Shown here piece by piece: positions 52,572 through 60,170 of a stretch of DNA of 64,000 nt. The notes beneath the pieces were generated by a model, which had not been told where the DNA came from, did not search any database, and worked only from the letters and a program-made list of their open reading frames with translations. Position 1 is the stretch's first letter. Every line of letters starts with the position of its first letter. The stretch spans positions 1-64,000 of the forward strand of contig JBIQIY010000006.1 in NCBI GenBank assembly GCA_044507775.1. Direction: 5' to 3'. Source of the stretch: Chryseosolibacter sp044507775. GTDB taxonomy: Bacteria; Bacteroidota; Bacteroidia; Cytophagales; Cyclobacteriaceae. Made by a program: the position numbers and the translations under genes.

Positions 52572-54950
52572 ATGCTCCGTCATTCCCTCCTCCTGGTTTT
52601 CCGCAACACCAGACGTTTCAAACTGACGTTTTTCATAAACCTCGTTGGATTGTCTTCGGGAATAGCGTGTGCGCTGCTCATTTGCCTGTGGGTGATGGAT
52701 GAATGGAGTTTTGATCGGTACCATGAGAACGACGACAGGCTTTTTCAAGTGATGGAGCGTGCGGAAACCGACAATGACGTCAATGTTAGTGGCCATTCGC
52801 AATCCTTCCTGGCGAAATTTTTAGCATCTGAAATGCCGGAGGTGGAGCACGCTGTCACCGTTACGCCACCTTTTTTCTTTCCGGCCTTCACGGTCACGCA
52901 TGACAAAGTTCATGTGTCGGGTGTGGGAAAATATGTCGACCGCGACTTTTTCCGGATGTTTTCCCATCCGCTGATTTACGGTGATAAAGGAGGCCTCCTG
53001 TCGGACAAAAACTCGATCGTGATCAGTGAGCACATGGCCAGGAGCTTGTTCCCCGACATTTCCAAGGCTGTGGGACAAACCCTCGAGTACCAGATTTTTA
53101 CACTCGAGAAGTCGGTGATCGTCACCGGCGTAATGCAGGATGTTCCGCGCAATTCTTCGGAGCAATTCGATTTCCTGCTGAGCTTCGATGCGTTTCGGGA
53201 TATCATGGCCGTTGACCAGAACTCACTGGATTGGGAGGGTACTGCGCCGTTCTTCACATATGTGATGGTAAAGGACGATGTGGACACCGATGCGTTCAAC
53301 GACAAGCTTGCTGGTTTCCTGAAGTCCAAAAGTGCTAGTGCCAGTCACCGGACATTATTTCTCAAGCCTTTCTCTGATAGTTACCTCTATGGCAGGTATG
53401 AGCACGGTGTGGCTACTGGAAGGATTCTGTACGTACGGCTATTTTCGGCAGTCGCTGCCTTTGTACTGCTAATCGCTTGCATCAATTTCATGAACCTTTC
53501 TACGGCGAAGGCGTCGCGCAGGCTGAAAGAGATCGGCGTAAAAAAAGTGGTCGGCGCCAGCAGGAAGGTGCTCGCTGCACAATTCATGGCAGAGTCGCTG
53601 CTAATGTCATTTCTGTCACTGGCGCTGAGTGTACTGATCGTGGACCTGCTACTTCCGCAGTTCAACCTGATCACAGGAAAGACCCTTTCGTTGGTGTGGG
53701 ACTTTGAGGTGATTGGGTCCGGGCTGTTGATTGCGCTTGTTACTGGATTGATAGCCGGAAGTTACCCCTCCCTTTTCCTCTCGAGCCTGAATACCGTCCG
53801 GGTGCTTCGCGGAACCCTGACGGCGACGCCGCACGATGTAACGATGCGACAAGGATTGGTGGCCCTGCAGTTTGCAGTGTCAATTGTGTTTATCGTTGCG
53901 GTAATCGTTGTTCGAAGCCAGATCGAGTATATACAATCGAAAAACCTCGGCGTTGATGTGGATAATGTTCTCTATTTCGAAACGAAAGGGCGCCTGTCGG
54001 ACAGTCATGAAGCATTCCTGAATGAAGTTCGCTTGATTCCAGGTGTAATAAACGCTTCCAGCATGCTCGGCAACCTCGTGAGCGGACGAGGTGACACTCC
54101 GGGTGGCGGGACGCGGGGCACGCATTCGTGGAACGGAAATGACGTCGTGATGAATGTGTCACAGGTGAATTATGGACTTATCGAGACCGTTGGCATTCAA
54201 ATGCAATCAGGCAGAAGCTTTTCAAGGGACCATTCCGCCGATACATTGCAGTATATTTATAACGAAGCTGCGATTGATGCCCTGGGAATTGAAGATCCTG
54301 TTGGCCTGGTTCTTCCGAACGGCGCCAAGATCGTGGGTGTCGCGAAGAACTTTCACTTCCAGTCGATGCATGAGAAGATTGAACCTCATTGCTTCATGCT
54401 GGCGCCGGATGCAGTCTCTACCATAATGGTGAAACTGGAACGCGGAACGGAAAGATCGACCATGCAAGCGATCGAGCGATTATACAGATCTTTCAATCCC
54501 GGTTTTAGGTTCACTTTTGACTTCCTCGATGAACAGTATAAGGCGCTGTATGCCTCCGAACAAAGAGTAGCGGATCTGTCGCAGTACTGTGCGGGGCTAG
54601 CGACCGTTATATCCTGTCTGGGTCTTCTCGGCCTCGCCATGTTTACTGCAGAGCGTCGGACCAAGGAGATCGGTATCCGAAAAGTTTTGGGCTCGAGCGT
54701 TTTTGAGATCGTCTATTTGTTGTCGGCCGAGTTTACGAAGATCGTGCTGATATCAGTTGTCATTGCGTTGCCGGTCAGCTATATCCTTTCCGCACAATGG
54801 CTTGCCTCATTTGCATACCGGATTCCGCTGGCGTGGTGGTACTTCGCTGCCGCCGCAGCGATCGCACTTGTCATCGCATGGATTACAGTTGGAGCGCAGG
54901 CCTTACGGGCGGCAAGGCTTAAACCCACTGAATGCTTGAGGAACGAATAA
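52572..54950 (+). CDS. Orphan FtsX/MacB-type ABC permease (tandem paralogue)
   Basis: A 792-aa inner-membrane protein with eight predicted TM segments. MLRHSLLLVFRNTRRFKLTF and GIACALLICLWVMDEWSFDR at the start, LIACINFMNLSTAKASRRLK and EIGVKKVVGASRKVLAAQFM around the first FtsX block, and TKEIGIRKVLGSSVFEIVYL in the second. It ends LKPTECLRNE. It is similar throughout to the protein from 50132-52504, 67 bp upstream, and most likely arose by tandem duplication. The periplasmic domains differ more than the membrane regions, suggesting different binding partners. Confidence 0.88.
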   Translation: MLRHSLLLVFRNTRRFKLTFFINLVGLSSGIACALLICLWVMDEWSFDRYHENDDRLFQVMERAETDNDVNVSGHSQSFLAKFLASEMPEVEHAVTVTPPFFFPAFTVTHDKVHVSGVGKYVDRDFFRMFSHPLIYGDKGGLLSDKNSIVISEHMARSLFPDISKAVGQTLEYQIFTLEKSVIVTGVMQDVPRNSSEQFDFLLSFDAFRDIMAVDQNSLDWEGTAPFFTYVMVKDDVDTDAFNDKLAGFLKSKSASASHRTLFLKPFSDSYLYGRYEHGVATGRILYVRLFSAVAAFVLLIACINFMNLSTAKASRRLKEIGVKKVVGASRKVLAAQFMAESLLMSFLSLALSVLIVDLLLPQFNLITGKTLSLVWDFEVIGSGLLIALVTGLIAGSYPSLFLSSLNTVRVLRGTLTATPHDVTMRQGLVALQFAVSIVFIVAVIVVRSQIEYIQSKNLGVDVDNVLYFETKGRLSDSHEAFLNEVRLIPGVINASSMLGNLVSGRGDTPGGGTRGTHSWNGNDVVMNVSQVNYGLIETVGIQMQSGRSFSRDHSADTLQYIYNEAAIDALGIEDPVGLVLPNGAKIVGVAKNFHFQSMHEKIEPHCFMLAPDAVSTIMVKLERGTERSTMQAIERLYRSFNPGFRFTFDFLDEQYKALYASEQRVADLSQYCAGLATVISCLGLLGLAMFTAERRTKEIGIRKVLGSSVFEIVYLLSAEFTKIVLISVVIALPVSYILSAQWLASFAYRIPLAWWYFAAAAAIALVIAWITVGAQALRAARLKPTECLRNE

Positions 54951-55020
54951 CTTAAATCGGCCCCCAGGATTTAGAGTTAAGTCACTGGTTCACCCTATGA
55001 ATGCCGGCGCGTCCGCAGTC

Positions 55021-55076
55021 TCACTACTCACTACTCACTACTCACTACTCACCACTCACCACTCACTACTCACTAA
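55021..55076. repeat. Eight-unit TCACTAC heptamer array
   Basis: Exactly eight 7-bp units (TCACTAC five times, TCACCAC twice, TCACTAA once) between the permease gene and the small gene at 55156, which starts 79 bp downstream. It is the same family as 47221-47276 and 50062-50117, each with eight units. Confidence 0.8.
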
Positions 55077-55155
55077 TGCCGCTGACATGCAGGTACGATT
55101 TTTTCCGCTGTATCAAGAACAACCACGGCAAAGAGCCACTTAAAACAAGAATACT

Positions 55156-55437
55156 ATGAAAACCGATAACAGAGATTCCGAAAAGGATTTGAATGCGAAC
55201 CCTGAAAGCAAGTTGAATACCAACCGGCCAATTACGAAGCCCGACAGGTTTCCGGAAAGTCAGCAGGCAAAAGATGAAATTGAACGTGAAGCCAACGAGG
55301 AAAAAGATGATGATATTGAACTGCTGGCACAGGACGTGAAAGGAACCGTGAGCGATCGCGATACAGGTAGCGATCCCGAAGATATTGCCGGCGTAAGCGA
55401 TCTCGATCGCGGAATGCGACGGGCAAGGAGGAAGTAG
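55156..55437 (+). CDS. Hydrophilic 93-aa protein of unknown function
   Basis: A 93-aa highly charged protein without cysteine, signal peptide or hydrophobic core. It is rich in Asp, Glu, Asn, Lys and Arg (DEIEREANEEKDDDIELL), ends with a basic tail (RGMRRARRK), and is probably intrinsically disordered. The start is supported only by the reading frame and codon composition. It lies between a permease gene and a palindromic repeat, with no obvious operon partner. I do not recognise it. Confidence 0.55.
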   Translation: MKTDNRDSEKDLNANPESKLNTNRPITKPDRFPESQQAKDEIEREANEEKDDDIELLAQDVKGTVSDRDTGSDPEDIAGVSDLDRGMRRARRK

Positions 55438-55440
55438 GGA

Positions 55441-55479
55441 GTTGCGAGCCAGCGGCGCGCAGCGCCGTGGCGAAGCAAC
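55441..55479. repeat. GCGAGCC hairpin repeat, copy 1
   Basis: GTTGC (55441-55445) pairs with GCAAC (55475-55479), enclosing GGCGC-GCA-GCGCC. The same element recurs at 58020-58060, so one copy sits at each end of the permease gene 55513-57984. Outer-arm differences between copies are compensatory. Confidence 0.7.
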
Positions 55480-55512
55480 CGCGGTGAGTAAGCTCGAGCC
55501 GACATAGAACAC

Positions 55513-57984
55513 CTACTCCCCCCTCAAACTCTCCACCGGATTCGTCTTCGCCACCCCTAAACTTTGCACCGCAATGGTAAACACCGCAATAGCGGCGATG
55601 GCGCCAGTTGGCCCGGCAAACATCCACCATTCCAATGGAACGCGGGTCGGGTAGTTTTGCAACCAATACCGAATACCGATGTAAGCGAGTGGAACAACAA
55701 GAATTGCTGCAAGCAGGTTGAGTCTCAGGAAATCGCCGGTAAAGAGGGCGACGATATTCGCAATAGAAGCTCCCATGACCTTCCGGATTCCCACTTCCTT
55801 TGTCCGTTTCACAATCGCGTAGGACGTCAGTCCAAACAGTCCCATACATCCAATGAAAAGAGCCAGTACAGTTATGCTGTTCATAGCCGTAGTGAACTTT
55901 GCCTCCATGTGGTATTGGCTATTGAAAAAGTCATCGAGGAACATGAACTCGAACGGCACATCCGGAAAGTGTCGTTGCCAGATATCCCGGATTTGAGGAA
56001 GAATGTCAGATGAATTTCCCGCCTTAAAGTTGACGGCAAAGTATGCCAGCGCGCGGGGTTGCAAAGTAAAATACATCGGCACGAGGTTTTCTTTAAGAGA
56101 TACCTGGTGAAACGAGTTGATGACACCGATGATCTCGTAGTCGGCGCCCCAGTACGATTTGATGTGCTTCGAGATCGCGGATTCTGGGGTCGCGAAGCCC
56201 AAGGACCGGCACGCGGCTTCATTGATCAGGATGGCGCGCTTGTTTTCGTTTCCCTGATCGGAGGGAAAATCACGAGAGAAATTACGACCCGCGAACAGCT
56301 GCACCTGAAACGTCCGAACAAAATTGTAGTCGATGCCCATTGCCGTCAGCGTATGAGCCTTCGCGTCGGCCACCGACTCCGCCTTGAATTCAGTCCCCCA
56401 ATTGGGCATTTGCCCCGGAAGATGAGAGAGCGACGTCGTATTGACGATGGTCGTCAGCTGACGCAGTTCCTGTTGAAATGATTCGGATTTGCGCTGCCAT
56501 ATCGAGTCAATGACGTATCCACCTTCGTCATCGGACCATTGTTCCTGATTGAAGTTAAGCGCTTTGACGGCGAGCACCTGGTCAATATCGATTCCAAGTT
56601 TTTGGCTTTGCATGAACGTCAATTGGTGATAGGACACGAGGGCGACAATCATTAACGCGGTGGCAGTGGCGAATTGAAAAACGACCAGGCTCTTGCGCAG
56701 TGACCATGCTTCTGTTTTTCCGGTTTGGCCCTTCAACGCTGACAACGGGTGCCGGGAAGAGATAACCAGCGCGGGATAGCTGCCTGATACCAGCGTGCTA
56801 AACAGGAAGAATGCGAATAGCATCCACCCTGGTCCAGGACTCGAAAGGTTAAGAGCTCCGGGTTGAACGCCTACGAGTTGAGAAAATGCCGGCAACAGCA
56901 GCCATGCCGCCGCGGCCGCCAGGATAAATGACAGTGCATTGTAAAGCGCAGATTCCGCGAGGACTTGCAGTGTCAGCTCTTTCCGGGTTGCGCCGATGAC
57001 CTTGCGGACGCCGATCTGCTTGACTTTCTCGGTGGAGAGCGCGGTGGACAGATTGATATAATTTACCCATGCGATGATTACAACGATTATTGCCAGGGTA
57101 AGCAGGGAATAAACTAGTGTGCTATTTCCTCCAGGTTCAAATTCTGAATCAAGACTCGAGAAGAGATGGATATCAATAAGGTGTTGCAGACCGAATGTGC
57201 TTACCTGTCCGTAATCGTCGGCGTTGGTCTTAAGTCCATTCTTGCTTAGGGCGAGTGCATCCAGTTTGGATTCGATGGCGTGTGGGTCGGCGTCGGTCTT
57301 CAACAATACATAGGGATGTCCGGACCAATCCCAAAAATTCGCTTCCGCATCGGGAATGTTGATGAGTACGTCAAATTTCAGATGAGAGTTGAACGGGACG
57401 TTTTCCATCACGCCCGTGATGATGAGGTGCTTGGGCTCGTTGGCATCGTCGGTAAACTCGAGGACGTGCCCAATCGGGTTGCTTTGAAAGTATTTTTCGG
57501 CTACCGATTTTGAGATAACGGCCGAGTACGGATTTTGAAGAACACGCGCGAAATCTCCGCTTGTCAGGGGGAATGAAAATACATCAAAGAATGATTGGTC
57601 TGCGTAGCACCCCTTGTAGTTCTCAAGCGCGACCCGACTACCCTGCTTATCTGTGAATCGTATAAACGTTCCTTCCGAATCAAAGGGGGAAATGACTGTC
57701 GTCGATTCTACCTCGGGATAATCACGGCGCAGCGCATGAACGATACCGGCGTATGAACTGCTTTCGTGATTGATCATTTCACCTTCCAGGCTGACCGTCG
57801 TGTTGATTCTGTAAATACGGTCTGCATTTTCGTGAAAGCGGTCGTAGCTGAACTCAAAATGGACGTACAGGCTAATGAGCGTAAAAACGGTGAGTCCGAT
57901 GCAGAGTCCCAGGATATTAATAAGTGCGAATGCCCTTTGCCTGGACAAGGTTCGGAGGGCGAAGATGAGATAGGCTTTCAGCAT
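55513..57984 (-). CDS. Orphan FtsX/MacB-type ABC permease
   Basis: An 823-aa inner-membrane protein. LKAYLIFALRTLSRQRAFAL precedes TM1, then a MacB-type periplasmic domain; WVNYINLSTALSTEKVKQIG and VRKVIGATRKELTLQVLAES mark the first FtsX block; TKEVGIRKVMGASIANIVAL marks the second; the end is TNPVESLRGE. It lies 116 bp downstream of the OmpR-type regulator gene in the same direction, so it is a probable target or operon member of that two-component system, although a palindromic repeat is placed between them. No ATPase is adjacent. Confidence 0.88.
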   Translation of the reverse strand: MLKAYLIFALRTLSRQRAFALINILGLCIGLTVFTLISLYVHFEFSYDRFHENADRIYRINTTVSLEGEMINHESSSYAGIVHALRRDYPEVESTTVISPFDSEGTFIRFTDKQGSRVALENYKGCYADQSFFDVFSFPLTSGDFARVLQNPYSAVISKSVAEKYFQSNPIGHVLEFTDDANEPKHLIITGVMENVPFNSHLKFDVLINIPDAEANFWDWSGHPYVLLKTDADPHAIESKLDALALSKNGLKTNADDYGQVSTFGLQHLIDIHLFSSLDSEFEPGGNSTLVYSLLTLAIIVVIIAWVNYINLSTALSTEKVKQIGVRKVIGATRKELTLQVLAESALYNALSFILAAAAAWLLLPAFSQLVGVQPGALNLSSPGPGWMLFAFFLFSTLVSGSYPALVISSRHPLSALKGQTGKTEAWSLRKSLVVFQFATATALMIVALVSYHQLTFMQSQKLGIDIDQVLAVKALNFNQEQWSDDEGGYVIDSIWQRKSESFQQELRQLTTIVNTTSLSHLPGQMPNWGTEFKAESVADAKAHTLTAMGIDYNFVRTFQVQLFAGRNFSRDFPSDQGNENKRAILINEAACRSLGFATPESAISKHIKSYWGADYEIIGVINSFHQVSLKENLVPMYFTLQPRALAYFAVNFKAGNSSDILPQIRDIWQRHFPDVPFEFMFLDDFFNSQYHMEAKFTTAMNSITVLALFIGCMGLFGLTSYAIVKRTKEVGIRKVMGASIANIVALFTGDFLRLNLLAAILVVPLAYIGIRYWLQNYPTRVPLEWWMFAGPTGAIAAIAVFTIAVQSLGVAKTNPVESLRGE

Positions 57985-58019
57985 GCTTTATAAATAGATA
58001 GGTAGTCATTGCCCGGACA

Positions 58020-58060
58020 GATTGCGAGCCAACGGCGCGCAGCGCCATCGCGAAGCAATC
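58020..58060. repeat. GCGAGCC hairpin repeat, copy 2
   Basis: GATTGC (58020-58025) and GCAATC (58055-58060) form the outer stem and GGCGC (58034-58038) / GCGCC (58042-58046) the inner one. It lies between the response-regulator gene and the permease gene and matches 55441-55479. Confidence 0.7.
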
Positions 58061-58100
58061 CCGCAGAGCGGCACCACACCAGATAGAAGGATGCGCTGTC

Positions 58101-58808
58101 TCAACTCGCACTCACCTTCAACACATACCCCACCCCCCTGATATTTTCAATCCGTATCGCCGTGTCGGGTCTTAAGTACTTTCGCAGCCGCGACACAAAC
58201 ACGTCCATACTCCTGGCCACGAAGAAACCGTTGTCTTCCCAAATCGCTTTGAGAAAAACATCGCGTTCAATCAGTTTCCCGGAATGGCGGAAGAACATCT
58301 CCAGTAGTTTGCTTTCTTTATAAGTCAACTGGGTAATGGAGCCATTGGCGTTTAGGATGAGGTTGTTGACGTCAAGCGTTGTGCTCGCTACTTTCAGCGC
58401 GCTTGATTGTTCGCTGTCTGCTGTCTGTGCAAGTCCCCGCGAGCGTTTCAGAATTGCGTCAATCCTGTACTTGAACTCCTCGATACTGAATGGTTTGCAG
58501 ACGTAATCATCCGCGCCGGTCTGAAATCCGCGGATGCGGTCATCTACCTGAGACTTGGCAGTCAGGAAAACGATCGGCACGTGCTGATTGTATCTCCGGA
58601 TCTCTGATGCCAACTGAAATCCATCTTTCTCCGGCAACATGATGTCGAGGATGCAGAGATCAAACCCGTGGTTGTGGAATGCGGTGAGGCCCTTGTTACC
58701 ATCGCGAAGAAGGTCGACTTTCCAGCCGTGCGACTCCATGCTGTCCTTGAGCAGGAAGCCGAGATTTTCGTCATCTTCGACGAGCATGATGCGGGCTTGT
58801 GAACTCAT
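58101..58808 (-). CDS. OmpR-family response regulator
   Basis: A 235-aa regulator. The receiver domain has VEDDENLGFLL, the phospho-aspartate in LCILDIMLPEKDGFQL, the switch region VFLTAKSQ and the conserved lysine in ADDYVCKPFS. The C-terminal winged helix has LTYKESKLLEMFFRHSGKLI and DVFVSRLRKYL with RGVGYVL. Its ATG overlaps the kinase stop codon (ATGA). The likely target is the downstream permease gene or its own operon; no direct-repeat site was identified. Confidence 0.94.
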   Translation of the reverse strand: MSSQARIMLVEDDENLGFLLKDSMESHGWKVDLLRDGNKGLTAFHNHGFDLCILDIMLPEKDGFQLASEIRRYNQHVPIVFLTAKSQVDDRIRGFQTGADDYVCKPFSIEEFKYRIDAILKRSRGLAQTADSEQSSALKVASTTLDVNNLILNANGSITQLTYKESKLLEMFFRHSGKLIERDVFLKAIWEDNGFFVARSMDVFVSRLRKYLRPDTAIRIENIRGVGYVLKVSAS

Positions 58809-60037
58809 CCGTTTGGTAATATTATTTTTATTTCTGTCCCCTCGCCAGGCGCGCTGAACAGGCTGACTTTGCCGCGATGAGACCTGATGACGTCCCTTAC
58901 GAAGTTCAAGCCGAGCCCGAAACCTTTGACTGTGTGTATGTCGCCTTGTCTTACACGAAAGAATTTTTCAAATACACGCGACTGAAGCTTTGGGGGAATG
59001 CCTATGCCGCGATCCCTGATCTCTATGCTGATCGCATTTTCGCCATCCACAGTCCGGACAAAGATTTGCGGCTGTGCCGGGGAATACTTCTCCGCATTGT
59101 CGATTACATTACTGATCGCTTGTGAAAGAAGGTCGCGATCTCCAAGGACTATATTTTTACTCGCATCCAGCTGCAGTTGCAGAATGCCGTTCCGCTGCCG
59201 CATTTTGAGTTGGAAAGCGTCGGCGCATTCGGCGATCAGCTGGTGGACATCGACCTGTTCAAAGGTTGTTCTGTCGTGCCTGGCTGCGGAGGAACCCAGG
59301 AGAACACTCTCTACCTTGCTCTTGAGTTTTGTATTTTCTTTTTGAAGGATCTCGATATAGGATTCAAGTCCTGTGTCCGGGGGAAGTTTCTTCTTCAATA
59401 CCTCCGCTGCGATGCTGATGTTCGTGATAGGCGTTTTGAACTCATGCGTCATGTTGTTGACAAAGTCGTTCTTTAATTCGGAGAATTTTCTTTCTCTCAA
59501 AAGAGTTGCGATCGACCATGCGAAGAAGCCCATCATCAACAGTAGCGCCAAAGTGGAAAAGATCCAGATGTCGAGCTGCGCAATGAGATACCCGTCTTTC
59601 CCCGGGAAATAGACGCCAAAATTGCGGGCTTCGGCTGTTTGAACGGCCGAAGGTTGCGCTTGCTCTAATTTTGTCTTGCGGGTTGCCTCGATGTACTGTC
59701 CATACATCAGTGTATCGTCTTCGGCGTTGTACACGCCAAGTTCGTAGTTCAGAAAAATATTTCGTTTGGAAAACTCCGACTTCAGGAGGCTGTCAATCGC
59801 TTCGCCCGTGACGTTTGCCTCCGCCGTGACGAAAAACAAGTTGGAAGATAGTTTGCGGACTTCCGCGCTTGTGGAAACCGAGTCAGCCACGCGCATGAGT
59901 GCGACCTGCACGCGATGATCCAGTTCGCGCTGCTCACTGTCGAACGCTTTTCGAAACCAGTACACCTGGACGACCATTAGCCCCGCAAGAGTGAGAGTTC
60001 CCAGGATGATAATCCGGCGGAGATGTTTCGTTTTCAT
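58805..60037 (-). CDS. Sensor histidine kinase (HisKA/HATPase)
   Basis: A 410-aa kinase with an N-terminal TM (about residues 10-28), a periplasmic sensor of about 120 residues, a second TM (about 152-172), and no clear HAMP. HisKA has NNMTHEFKTPITNISIAAEV with the phospho-acceptor histidine; the ATPase has ISNVIDNAEKYSP (N box), IRDRGIGIPP (G1), RVFEKFFRV (F box) and GFGLGLNFV (G2). It overlaps the regulator gene by 4 bp and precedes it in the operon. The periplasmic domain has no recognised fold, so the signal is unknown. Confidence 0.93.
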   Translation of the reverse strand: MKTKHLRRIIILGTLTLAGLMVVQVYWFRKAFDSEQRELDHRVQVALMRVADSVSTSAEVRKLSSNLFFVTAEANVTGEAIDSLLKSEFSKRNIFLNYELGVYNAEDDTLMYGQYIEATRKTKLEQAQPSAVQTAEARNFGVYFPGKDGYLIAQLDIWIFSTLALLLMMGFFAWSIATLLRERKFSELKNDFVNNMTHEFKTPITNISIAAEVLKKKLPPDTGLESYIEILQKENTKLKSKVESVLLGSSAARHDRTTFEQVDVHQLIAECADAFQLKMRQRNGILQLQLDASKNIVLGDRDLLSQAISNVIDNAEKYSPAQPQIFVRTVDGENAISIEIRDRGIGIPPKLQSRVFEKFFRVRQGDIHTVKGFGLGLNFVRDVIRSHRGKVSLFSAPGEGTEIKIILPNG

Positions 60038-60170
60038 ACTTAAAAATAATGCTTTGGCATGGCGGTTGATAGTTTTTTAGAATAATTAACTGTCCGTTAA
60101 CACTCTTTTACACTCCTTAACATTCCGGATGGACTGTAGGCCGCAGCTTTGAAGAATTGATTCTCTTCAC

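Noticed and set aside
55232..55849. 205-codon minus-strand frame across the permease 3' end and the small 93-aa gene
   Set aside because: It is out of frame with the conserved permease end and runs through a palindromic repeat; composition is shadow-like.
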